A stretch of DNA of 20,031 nt. Origin: a virus. The DNA is taken from IMG/VR virus record IMGVR_UViG_3300025168_000919, positions 1 through 20,031 of that record; one strand, given 5' to 3'. Below are positions 14,935-20,031 of the stretch, one piece after another (within the stretch, counting starts at the first letter, position 1; every line of letters starts with the position of its first letter). Position numbers and translations under genes: made by a program. Below the pieces are notes generated by a model. The model was not told the DNA's origin and did no database searches. It saw only the letters and a list, made by a program, of their open reading frames with translations.

Positions 14935-15039
14935 TTAGATACAGGGAGGTGTACACATTTGTACTTTAGCCCCATATACCATTATACCTACTAGTATTGA
15001 AATTATTAAACCTATCCAAATCCATTTATATTTAATCAT
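14935..15039 (-). CDS. 34-aa single-span membrane peptide
   Basis: The frame starts with ATG at 15039, overlapping the upstream stop by four bases (ATGA), and ends directly before the next ATG. It reads MIKYKWIWIGLIISILVG, a single hydrophobic span, followed by KVQMCTPPCI with two Cys. Exact fit between two genes with overlap at both ends supports expression. Small single-span peptides of this kind occur among pinholins, spanin parts and membrane-targeting toxins. The function is unknown. Confidence 0.65.
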   Translation of the reverse strand: MIKYKWIWIGLIISILVGIMVYGAKVQMCTPPCI

Positions 15040-15236
15040 GCTTCTTCTCCATAAGGATTAAATGCAAAACATTTAGCTTTTACATAGTGGCCTGTAGTCA
15101 ATAGACCTCTTGCTACAGTTTTTATTTGTTCTTGACACTCTACTTCTGTTTTAAACAAATGATTTTTACGTATCATAACATCGCAAGATGTAGGATCAGT
15201 AATAACTGAACAGTATAGTATTACTGCAAGAAACAT
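15036..15236 (-). CDS. 66-aa secreted/anchored Cys protein
   Basis: The product begins with a hydrophobic stretch (MFLAVILYCSVI) that could be a short signal or membrane anchor, followed by TDPTSCDVMIRKN and a mainly polar domain. Cys at positions 9, 18, 34 and 56 suggest a disulfide-stabilised periplasmic fold or, if Cys9 is lipidated, a lipoprotein; the context of Cys9 is not a clean lipobox. The start shares one base with the upstream stop (TAATG) and the stop overlaps the next start (ATGA). I recall similar tiny proteins in marine phages but no function. Confidence 0.7.
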   Translation of the reverse strand: MFLAVILYCSVITDPTSCDVMIRKNHLFKTEVECQEQIKTVARGLLTTGHYVKAKCFAFNPYGEEA

Positions 15237-15790
15237 TATTTTTCAAACATCTTCATTAAAAATTTTAATTCATCGCCAGCACCAGAAGTAATATATCCTT
15301 CTTCTTTACCACCACGTTCTTTCTTTTTATATCTCATTAAAAGTTGTTTATGTTCTTTTTCTAATCTAGCTAACTCTTTATTAAGTTGGGCAGAACTGGA
15401 TAAAGTAGTAGGTGATTTATTTTTTCTTTTATTACTACGTATATCTTTTTTTAGTTTAGCTATATCCTTTTTAAACTTTCTAGTTTTTGGAATTAAAGAA
15501 GAAGTAACTGTAGTTTTAGTTATAGATACTACAGGTTTATCTTTAGGCTTTATAGACTTTTTAGGAGCTAAAGATTTTTTACCTTCTTTAAGAGCCTTAC
15601 GTGTTTTATATGCTATTCTAAGTGCTTCTAGTTTTTCTTTTCGTTTAGCTTCTACTGCTTCACGTCCTGTAAGTTTAGGCTTAGTAGCTTTCTTTTTAGC
15701 TGCAGGTTTCTTTCCCTTTTTAGCTAAATATTTTTTACGTAACTCTACTAATTCTTTTGCACGTTTTTTCTCTACTGCTTCTCTGCCCAT
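15236..15790 (-). CDS. 184-aa Lys-rich protein with a duplicated GREAVE module
   Basis: Residues 2-21 (GREAVEKKRAKELVELRKKY) recur at 42-61 (GREAVEAKRKEKLEALRIAY), a 40-residue period joined by Lys/Ala/Pro linkers like those of histone H1 tails (KKGKKPAAKKKATKPK). The C-terminal half is a long charged coiled coil (KKDIAKLKKDIRSNKRK, then NKELARLEKEHKQLLM). AAAGGAA lies 5-6 bases before the ATG. Such strongly basic, repeat-built chains suit DNA or RNA binding or packing inside the capsid. No family is recognised and the function is inferred only from composition. Confidence 0.7.
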   Translation of the reverse strand: MGREAVEKKRAKELVELRKKYLAKKGKKPAAKKKATKPKLTGREAVEAKRKEKLEALRIAYKTRKALKEGKKSLAPKKSIKPKDKPVVSITKTTVTSSLIPKTRKFKKDIAKLKKDIRSNKRKNKSPTTLSSSAQLNKELARLEKEHKQLLMRYKKKERGGKEEGYITSGAGDELKFLMKMFEK

Positions 15791-15801
15791 AATATTTCCT
15801 T

Positions 15802-16986
15802 TTATTTTTTCTTTGGGGATTTAGGTCTTTTAGTTCCGTCTTTACGAGTAGTTCTAGGTTTAGTTTTAGATTTTTTTAACGGCCCTCTTTTTATAATATC
15901 CCTCATCATTTTTTGTATTTCTTTACCTACCTTACTGTTAGTGGGTTTTCTTTGAGTTTCTTCAATAAGTTTTTTTGCTTCTGCTTTAGTTTTTGTAGAT
16001 CCTTTAAGATTACCATCTTTACGTTTGTCTCTTCTTTTAACACCGCCTGTATCTGCTTTTAACATGTTTTTAACTTGTTTATCTTCTCCTCTAGCAGAAA
16101 AACCTACAGATCTATTTCTTGTTCCTACAGAAGATTCCATAGGAGATCCTTTATTTTTTTGTCTTAATCTTTCTGCACGTTTAGCTAAACGTTCTCGTGT
16201 AGCTGCTGAAAAACTTCTTGCTTGTTTATCTGATCTAGCTAATTGAATTTGTTTTAATGTAGGATTACCTACTATTGTTCCATTATTTTTTACACCATTA
16301 GTAGTATTTCCAAACAACATATCTTTTTCTTTGGGCGATGCTCCTACTTTAATTTTTGTTCCTTCTGGGCCTGCAAGGGTAATACCTTTATCTTTACGTT
16401 TTGTATCACTACTTTTTATTGCAGCTTTTCTTATTCTAGCAGTTTCTCCAGATGCAGATTTTTTATCTAAATTTTTTAACTGCATCTCTTTTGTTTTTAA
16501 TTTTGCTGTATCAACCGCACTAAGTTTCTTTTTATCTTTTAACTTAGTTATTTCTTTTTCAAGATTAGTAACTTTTTTAGCCCTAGATTTCTCACCTTTA
16601 CTTACAGACTCAGCCATACCTTTGTCTACAGATTTTTTACCTCTAGTTACTTTACCTGCTTCTCCTCTAGCTACAGAACGAGCAGCACTTACTGCCCCTC
16701 CTGTTTCGGGATCTAAACGTGCACCTTCTATTATTTCATACTTTTTAGCAAATGCTCTATTAATTTTAGTGGGTGGCTTAACTGTTGTTTCTTTTTTTAT
16801 GTCTTTTTTAAGTCTTCTAATAGCATCTTGTATTCTTTTAGTTTTAGCATCACCTTTAGCTTTTTCTTTTGTTGTACGTATTTTATTTGCACGTTTTTTA
16901 TTTTTATCTAAATACCTTGGTTTTTGTGTTCTGCTACCAATTAATTTTTCTAAAATAGACTTACCAAATTCTGATTTACTAGACAT
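15802..16986 (-). CDS. 394-aa Lys/Arg-rich protein, unknown function
   Basis: This is the largest member of the basic cluster. The N-terminus (MSSKSEFGKSILEKLIGSR) looks like a short amphipathic helix, followed by KRANKIRTTKEKAKGDAKTK, an SVARGEAGKVTRGKKS region and a coiled coil (NLEKEITKLKDKKKLSAVD). A less charged insert (GITLAGPEGTKIKVGASP) follows, and the tail is RTTRKDGTKRPKSPKKK. No enzyme motif, Cys cluster or membrane span was seen. AAAAGG lies about 9 bases before the ATG. The low-complexity charge pattern fits a disordered nucleic-acid-binding or virion protein. An antisense open frame here is an artefact of its Lys codons. Confidence 0.65.
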   Translation of the reverse strand: MSSKSEFGKSILEKLIGSRTQKPRYLDKNKKRANKIRTTKEKAKGDAKTKRIQDAIRRLKKDIKKETTVKPPTKINRAFAKKYEIIEGARLDPETGGAVSAARSVARGEAGKVTRGKKSVDKGMAESVSKGEKSRAKKVTNLEKEITKLKDKKKLSAVDTAKLKTKEMQLKNLDKKSASGETARIRKAAIKSSDTKRKDKGITLAGPEGTKIKVGASPKEKDMLFGNTTNGVKNNGTIVGNPTLKQIQLARSDKQARSFSAATRERLAKRAERLRQKNKGSPMESSVGTRNRSVGFSARGEDKQVKNMLKADTGGVKRRDKRKDGNLKGSTKTKAEAKKLIEETQRKPTNSKVGKEIQKMMRDIIKRGPLKKSKTKPRTTRKDGTKRPKSPKKK

Positions 16987-16992
16987 TATTAT

Positions 16993-17181
16993 TTACCTTT
17001 TTTTTGAAGATGCTACTTTATTCATTTCTTTCATATACTTCGGGGTTGTTCTATCTTTTTTTAAACCCTTTAATTTATCTTGAAATTTTTTTATTTTATC
17101 TTTCATTTCTTTTTTTGTAGTCTTTTGTGCTTTTCCTTTTTTCATTCTTCCTTTTTGTGGTTTTGCTTTTCTCATTTCCAT
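16993..17181 (-). CDS. 62-aa basic protein
   Basis: I place the start at ATG 17181 (MEMRKAKPQKGRMKKGKAQK), because AAAGGAAG lies 7 bases upstream. The longer frame to 17229 would overlap the upstream gene and lacks a site. The protein is about one third Lys, helical in the middle (MKDKIKKFQDKLKGLKKD) and ends KVASSKKR. No family is recognised. It belongs with the basic cluster of 15.2-19.3 kb. Confidence 0.6.
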   Translation of the reverse strand: MEMRKAKPQKGRMKKGKAQKTTKKEMKDKIKKFQDKLKGLKKDRTTPKYMKEMNKVASSKKR

Positions 17182-17194
17182 TAGGTTTCTTCCT

Positions 17195-17473
17195 TTACCA
17201 TTTAACCTTATCAGCCCAGTAAGCCGCACTCATTTTGCCTCTAGCTATATTCTTTCCATGTCTTGCTTTAAAACTTTTACGTTTTGCTTTCATTCTTGCT
17301 GACTCACCAGCTTTGGGTTTACCTGCGGTGCTTGCACCCTTCTCTCCAAACCTTATGAGTTTAATCTTTGAGCCTTCTTTGGCAAGTACAGCGTGTGACT
17401 TCTTAGGGTGATCAGGTGTACGTTTAGGTTTGTTATATCCTGCAAACTTTTCACCTCTATAGTCTATACTCAT
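17195..17473 (-). CDS. 92-aa conserved phage basic protein, unknown function
   Basis: The protein contains KKSHAVLAKEGSKIKLIRFG, then GASTAGKPKAGESARMKAKR and SFKARHGKNIARGKMSAAYW. I recognise this pattern as widely conserved in cyanophages and other marine viruses, always without known function; I do not trust my memory for the Pfam number. The pattern of a short beta pair, a GKPKAGE turn and a basic helix ending in YWADKVKW suggests a small folded nucleic-acid-binding protein. AGGAG lies 7-8 bases before the ATG, overlapping the previous gene's end, and the start abuts that gene's stop (TAGATG). Confidence 0.8.
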   Translation of the reverse strand: MSIDYRGEKFAGYNKPKRTPDHPKKSHAVLAKEGSKIKLIRFGEKGASTAGKPKAGESARMKAKRKSFKARHGKNIARGKMSAAYWADKVKW

Positions 17474-17719
17474 CTATGATCTCCTGAACTTGCTAGTTTT
17501 CTTGCCTATATTTTTAGGTTGTCTACTAAACTGTTTACCTTTAGCTGTATCTTCTCGTTTCTTACGAGTAGTCGCTGCATACTCAGAACTTGATAGAGAC
17601 TTAATAGCACTATCAGGCAAATACCTTTCCCCTGTTTTAGAGGAAGGTTTACCTGATTTAGTTCTCCAGTTTTGTCGAGTCCAATTAGATAAAGACTTTT
17701 GAGGTTTCTTTAAAGACAT
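17474..17719 (-). CDS. 81-aa conserved phage basic protein, unknown function
   Basis: The sequence SLSNWTRQNWRTKSGKPSSK, then TGERYLPDSAIKSLSSSEYA and ATTRKKRE, matches a small family I recall from phages and some algal viruses. Trp and Tyr positions alternating with Lys/Arg give it a compact, possibly DNA-binding look. It ends with a disordered basic tail (RQPKNIGKKTSKFRRS). Its ATG follows the previous stop by one base, and no strong ribosome site is present, so coupling is likely. The function is unknown. Confidence 0.8.
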   Translation of the reverse strand: MSLKKPQKSLSNWTRQNWRTKSGKPSSKTGERYLPDSAIKSLSSSEYAATTRKKREDTAKGKQFSRQPKNIGKKTSKFRRS

Positions 17720-17720
17720 G

Positions 17721-18023
17721 CTATATCTTTACGAGCTTATAGCCTTTTGCTTTAGCTGCTGATCTAATTTCTGCAAGAGTCATAGGTTTTGCTTTAACCA
17801 TACCGCCCTTTTTCATATAGCCCATTTTATTTCTAACTGAGCTAGGAAGTTTACTTACGCCTTTGTTTCCTTTAGGTGCAGCTTTAAGTCCACCAGCAGC
17901 ATATCCTTTTTTCTTCATCATAGCACCGCCTTTAGCGTAGCCTTTTTTCTTCATGCCACCTTTAGCGTATCCTTTTTTCTTCATGCCACCTTTAGCATAG
18001 CCTTTTTTCTTTTTCATAACCAT
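17721..18023 (-). CDS. KKKGYAKGG repeat protein
   Basis: I place the start at ATG 18023 because AAGGAG lies 7 bases upstream; the frame extends to 18053 without such a site. The 100-residue protein has four copies of KKKGYAKGGM-like decapeptides (about residues 5-14, 15-24, 25-34 and 37-46), then LPSSVRNKMGYMKKGGMV and a small C-terminal domain (MTLAEIRSAAKAKGYKLVKI). Similar Lys-Gly-Tyr repeat proteins occur in marine phages, from memory. The repeats may bind DNA, RNA or membranes, or act as a phase-separating linker; none of this is shown. Gly-Gly plus Met or Leu also recurs in two other proteins here. Confidence 0.75.
   Translation of the reverse strand: MVMKKKKGYAKGGMKKKGYAKGGMKKKGYAKGGAMMKKKGYAAGGLKAAPKGNKGVSKLPSSVRNKMGYMKKGGMVKAKPMTLAEIRSAAKAKGYKLVKI
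17886..18011 (-). repeat. 30-bp coding tandem repeats (KKKGYAKGG units)
   Basis: The unit CCTTTTTTCTTCATGCCACC plus TTTAGCGTAT occurs at 17941-17970 and 17971-18000 with only two differing bases, flanked by a partial copy and by one with a short insertion. The near-identity suggests recent slippage or recombination, and copy number may vary between relatives. Confidence 0.85.
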
Positions 18024-18027
18024 TATA

Positions 18028-18702
18028 TTACTCCTTGTTATATAAGTTATCAAATACTCTGTGTGTATCCCACACGTAATCTAAATCTTCTTTAGAGTGA
18101 AACACTCTCTGACTAGGTTTGAAGTCTGGTGCACCTTCTCCTGTCTCAAACCAAGCAGGGTGCGTAACTCTTACTCTGTTATTGGGTAGTGCTACAATGT
18201 TTCCTGTGTACTCTGCAGCGTCTACTAGCTCTAATACGTGACTCTGTTTATGTTGAGCAGGGTCATCTGCTATCTCAGAGCCTGTGTAGTCTACTGTGAA
18301 TAGGTATTTAGCTGGATAGAACTCTCCATCCACTTTAGCTAACCACGGAGCTGGTGTAGCCCTGCTAAGTACGTAGACTGAGTGATCATGTGACATACAA
18401 TCCCAAGGCTGTGCTGCGTAGGCTGGTAGCTCTTCTGCCCACTCCTCTACAGGTGTATCACCTACGAGTGCGGTAATAGGCATTCTCGCCCACATCGCTC
18501 CACCGTGTACGTTAGGTTCGTCTGTGTCATCTGATTCACAACCAGTAAAGATAACTTGGAAGCTGAGTGATCTATTTGGCATAGTCGTTACAGCTATTAC
18601 CATGCAATGTAGGAACTCACCGTGGTATCGTTCAAAATTACATGTATATTCTCTTCTTACCCACGCTTTGAAGTAGGGTATATTACTTTGTAGATACGCC
18701 AT
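18028..18702 (-). CDS. 224-aa conserved acidic protein, unknown function
   Basis: Unlike its Lys-rich neighbours, this protein is acidic and rich in Trp, His and Asp. It holds YFKAWVRREYTCNFERYHGE, VIFTGCESDDTDEPNVHGGA, PYAAQPWDCMSHDHSVYV-like segments and VWDTHRVFDN near the end. I recall close relatives in marine phages but no function. The DNA is clearly richer in G+C: one 60-base line (18121-18180) has 30 G/C against 16 in a line of the 394-aa gene. This may reflect codon choice for strong expression or separate origin. The start at 18702 overlaps the upstream gene by 20 bases with a distant GGAGG. Several His, Cys and Asp residues could bind a metal, but no set motif is evident. Confidence 0.78.
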   Translation of the reverse strand: MAYLQSNIPYFKAWVRREYTCNFERYHGEFLHCMVIAVTTMPNRSLSFQVIFTGCESDDTDEPNVHGGAMWARMPITALVGDTPVEEWAEELPAYAAQPWDCMSHDHSVYVLSRATPAPWLAKVDGEFYPAKYLFTVDYTGSEIADDPAQHKQSHVLELVDAAEYTGNIVALPNNRVRVTHPAWFETGEGAPDFKPSQRVFHSKEDLDYVWDTHRVFDNLYNKE

Positions 18703-18988
18703 TCTTTTTATGTTTCCTCCGCAAATCTGATTTAGCTTGTTTGAAAAGACTAGCTATTGCTGTCTTCCCCATGACTTTAGCACGTTGCTCTGCTACTGTC
18801 AATATCTGAATCTTTCTTGCGTAGGGTTTCTTTATTTTTTTTACTTTTGCTATTGTAGCTTTTGCATCGGCTATTGTAGCAAATTTTATGGATACCGTAT
18901 CCTTTGGGTTCTCATCTGTATATAATCTACGATCAGATCCTTTAGGTTTTTTACCTGTTCCTACTTTAGGATCTTTTCGTTTTACCAT
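18683..18988 (-). CDS. 101-aa RLYTDENPKDTV-motif protein
   Basis: I use the ATG at 18988 (MVKRKDPKVGTGKKPKGSDR); the frame continues to a GTG at 19000 that lacks a usable ribosome site. The core RRLYTDENPKDTVSIKFATI is a motif I recall from small proteins of phages and large algal viruses, always preceded by KGSxR. Then come basic helices (ADAKATIAKVKKIKKPYARK and KTAIASLFKQAKSDLRRKHK). The chain is very basic with no Cys. It overlaps the 42-aa frame upstream by 23 bases. The function is unknown; nucleic-acid binding is likely from charge. Confidence 0.75.
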   Translation of the reverse strand: MVKRKDPKVGTGKKPKGSDRRLYTDENPKDTVSIKFATIADAKATIAKVKKIKKPYARKIQILTVAEQRAKVMGKTAIASLFKQAKSDLRRKHKKNGVSTK

Positions 18989-19094
18989 TTCTAACAACAC
19001 TCTTTAAAGTTTTAGCTTGCTTTGCATGAAGCTTAGAGGCTTTGTTTAAACCTTTAATAACTTTTTTTATTTTATTAGTTTTTTTACTATGCAT
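18966..19094 (-). CDS. 42-aa basic mini-protein (tentative)
   Basis: A frame of 42 codons starts at ATG 19094, overlapping the upstream stop (TAA at 19096-19094) by one base, and ends at 18966. It reads MHSKKTNKIKKVIKGLNKAS and then KLHAKQAKTLKSVV with a basic tail. It fills what would otherwise be a gap of about 100 bases between two accepted genes. The evidence is the one-base overlap and a composition like its neighbours, but AT-rich DNA readily yields Lys-rich frames, so this is tentative. Confidence 0.5.
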   Translation of the reverse strand: MHSKKTNKIKKVIKGLNKASKLHAKQAKTLKSVVRNGKTKRS

Positions 19095-19294
19095 TACTTA
19101 TATCCTCCACCTGCAGCTTTATATGCTTTAGCTAGCATCTGAGCCTTACGTGCAGACCACTGACCTGCTTTACCACCCTTAGTGCCTGCTTTAATTCTAC
19201 TGAATATTCGTTTACGCAGGGCAGGCTTAGTGTAATTACCTGATTCATTTACTTTTGACTTTGCTTTTGGTTTTGTCTTGGTAGTTTGGGTCAC
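19094..19294 (-). CDS. 66-aa conserved basic phage protein (GTG start)
   Basis: The C-terminal two thirds, NYTKPALRKRIFSRIKAGTK then GGKAGQWSARKAQMLAKAYK and AAGGGYK, is a pattern I recognise from many phages and some algal viruses. Family function is unknown. The only upstream start in frame after the last stop is GTG at 19294, with GAGAG 7-8 bases ahead; it overlaps the previous gene by about 50 bases. The first 20 residues are a Thr/Lys linker. Gly-Gly turns between basic helices suggest a nucleic-acid-binding mini-fold. Confidence 0.8.
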   Translation of the reverse strand: MTQTTKTKPKAKSKVNESGNYTKPALRKRIFSRIKAGTKGGKAGQWSARKAQMLAKAYKAAGGGYK

Positions 19295-19511
19295 TGTATG
19301 ATCTCTCTTTCCAGCCTTCGGCTATCATAGCGTTCTCTATACGCTCTAAAGTAAACTTCTCACCGAAGTGAGCCTCACATGCTGCCCTTACGTAGAAGAC
19401 ATCGCTATGCGGTATATGTAAATTATCTACATTACCACGTAATAGCATATCATAGAATGTTTCTAATACTTTGTCTGTGTATAGTTTTACTGATTTTCTC
19501 TTCAATGTCAA
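19245..19511 (-). CDS. 88-aa protein, first gene of the leftward run (start uncertain)
   Basis: The frame opens at TTG 19511 with AGG close upstream. It reads VKLYTDKVLETFYDMLLRGN, then DNLHIPHSDVFYVRAACEAH and FGEKFTLERIENAMIAEGWK, an alpha-helical pattern I recall in small marine-phage proteins. The only later ATG in the N-terminal half (19448, MLLRGN) has a weak site. A promoter-like sequence (TTGACA-N16-TAAAAC) overlaps the first 10 codons, so a shorter product from the later ATG is possible. Its place right after the regulatory region suggests an early or regulatory role; this is inference. It lacks a recognised DNA-binding motif. Confidence 0.7.
   Translation of the reverse strand: MTLKRKSVKLYTDKVLETFYDMLLRGNVDNLHIPHSDVFYVRAACEAHFGEKFTLERIENAMIAEGWKERSYSDPNYQDKTKSKVKSK
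19481..19511 (-). promoter_or_regulatory. Promoter-like motif overlapping the 88-aa gene start
   Basis: TTGACA (19511-19506), 16 bases, then TAAAAC (19489-19484) followed by TAT. The 12 bases AGGTATTGACAT around the -35 are identical to those of the capsid promoter at 5397. Because it lies within coding sequence it may be either a real internal promoter or coincidence. Confidence 0.45.
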
Positions 19512-19536
19512 TACCTAATTTATATTAATACAAATA

Positions 19537-19659
19537 TAACACTTAAAGTGTTACATTTATAGTGTATTCTAATCTTTTTTGAAAGACATTTAAAGTGTTA
19601 CATATAAGTGTAATATATTTATAACTATTATATAGTTTTAATGTAGCACTTTAAGTGTT
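19537..19659. repeat. Palindromic CACTT-W-AAGTG sites (operator- or iteron-like)
   Basis: Site A, TAACACTT-A-AAGTGTTA (19537-19553), is a perfect palindrome with an odd centre. Site C, GCACTT-T-AAGTGTT (19645-19659 with one mismatch), is almost the same. Site B (19585-19599) keeps the AAGTGTT half, and another AAGTGTAA half lies at 19606-19613. Centres are about 47 and 60 bases apart. Site C lies just upstream, on the minus strand, of TAAAACTATATAAT, which contains a perfect TATAAT. This is what an operator for a dimeric regulator would look like. Confidence 0.6.
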
Positions 19660-19673
19660 GTGTTGTGTTATAC

Positions 19674-19704
19674 ATAGTTTTACACATTTACGAAACCATG
19701 TCAA
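19674..19704 (-). promoter_or_regulatory. Leftward promoter upstream of the basic-protein run
   Basis: On the minus strand TTGACA (19704-19699), 16 bases, then TAAAAC (19682-19677) followed by TAT. It lies about 165 bases ahead of the 88-aa gene, with the palindromic sites between them, so a regulator bound there could control it. The -10 differs from consensus at two places. Confidence 0.6.
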
Positions 19705-19920
19705 CCCATAAAATATATTATATTAAAATAATATGCAAAGATACCACATTATGTGATCACAAATCCACCCAACCATCGTGTGTATTCGACTATATACATT
19801 GTGGTTAACACCCTATTTTCCAGATCTGTGTAGACTTGTGTATATAGATACTAGCGTGGGGTGGGTGGCCCTTGCGTACCCTAGCTCTCAGGCGTGTTTT
19901 ATGCGTGATCATATGTGTTG

Positions 19921-19998
19921 ATTCCTATTAGGAATAAAAAAAGTGACTTCATCCCTCATATTCCATAGAATATGTAACAAAATCAACTACTTAGTTGA
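19921..19998. repeat. Cluster of three perfect inverted repeats
   Basis: ATTCCTA-T-TAGGAAT (19921-19935), CATATTC-CATA-GAATATG (19957-19974) and TCAACTA-CT-TAGTTGA (19983-19998) each have 7-bp perfect arms and short centres. They differ in sequence, so they are not copies of one operator. They might be protein-binding sites, cruciforms or hairpins in a plus-strand transcript. Confidence 0.6.
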
Positions 19999-20031
19999 AG
20001 GTGACAAGTGATATGCAATCAGTTGCCATAC

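Larger units (their letters stand above)
19512..20031. other. Main intergenic regulatory region, no gene found
   Basis: About 520 bases hold no convincing gene on either strand. The left half (19512-19740) is very AT-rich, with CACTT-W-AAGTG palindromes and a promoter motif firing left. The middle has a 10-bp palindrome TGTGATCACA (19752-19761) and a G-rich patch near 19855-19868. The right end has three perfect inverted repeats in 80 bases. It could be the boundary between leftward late genes and other modules, an operator region or a replication or packaging site. A plus-strand start may begin near 20013 but only 19 bases remain. Confidence 0.6.

Noticed and set aside
16331-17083. Plus-strand 250-codon hydrophobic open frame
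   Set aside because: It is the mirror of the Lys-rich minus-strand genes: antisense Lys codons read as Phe and Leu. It has no ribosome site and runs across two accepted genes.
17886-18011. CRISPR-like regular 30-bp repeats
   Set aside because: The units are contiguous without spacers and in frame with a protein repeat, so this is coding repetition.
19752-19761. CRP-like site TGTGATCACA
   Set aside because: The known site has a 6-base gap between TGTGA and TCACA; here the halves touch, so it is just a short palindrome.
19921-19943. Plus-strand intrinsic terminator
   Set aside because: The ATTCCTA/TAGGAAT stem is followed by A residues on the plus strand and preceded by T residues on the minus strand, so no U-tract follows it in either transcript; the loop is also too small unless the stem shortens.
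20013-20031. Possible divergent plus-strand gene start (MQSVAI)
   Set aside because: Only 19 bases remain before the window edge, too little to support a gene.

Overview
The window is a virion-assembly and lysis region of a tailed phage. Every gene I accept is on the minus strand, so transcription runs right to left from a roughly 520-base regulatory stretch at 19512-20031. The DNA is AT-rich, genes are packed with 1-8 base overlaps, and protein style (short-motif-repeat Lys/Gly proteins, Thr/Ala-rich tail proteins) matches uncultured marine phages known from ocean metagenomes. A DUF1127-type gene hints at an alphaproteobacterial host; this is a weak inference. The structural order is terminase, a 720-aa portal, scaffold, capsid, a gp4-like adaptor and a gp10-like tail protein, with no tape-measure or tail-tube gene seen. 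That fits a P22-like podovirus plan.

Layout in transcription order. (1) 19.5-15.2 kb: about ten small, mostly very basic proteins of unknown function, including a KKKGYAKGG repeat protein and one compositionally distinct 224-aa protein. (2) 15.24-14.1 kb: five small genes, four with signal or membrane segments. One carries a textbook EF-hand calcium loop before two membrane spans, and the last is a GGLP-repeat protein. (3) 14.09-12.5 kb: a candidate promoter, then a translationally coupled run: DUF1127 mini-protein, secreted beta-rich (outer-membrane-like) protein, 33-aa Cys-rich peptide, 3TM-type holin and GH108 lysozyme. (4) 12.5-8.0 kb: two terminase-small-subunit candidates, large terminase, portal and a 68-aa follower. 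(5) 7.95-5.4 kb: a 534-aa coiled-coil/GGL-motif protein and the scaffold. (6) 5.4-3.5 kb: major capsid and a putative decoration protein, bracketed by their own promoter, a hairpin-rich leader and an intrinsic terminator. (7) 3.5-0 kb: tail genes, the last running off the left edge.

Main points for follow-up: a repeated promoter motif (TTGACA-N16-TAWAACTAT) that may link several phage operons; the isolated capsid transcription unit; four small genes that lie below an ORF-length cut-off (49, 42, 34 and 33 aa), of which the DUF1127 and Cys-rich ones are the best supported; the EF-hand membrane protein; a sequence module shared by two neighbouring tail proteins; and palindromic CACTT-W-AAGTG sites upstream of the first gene.
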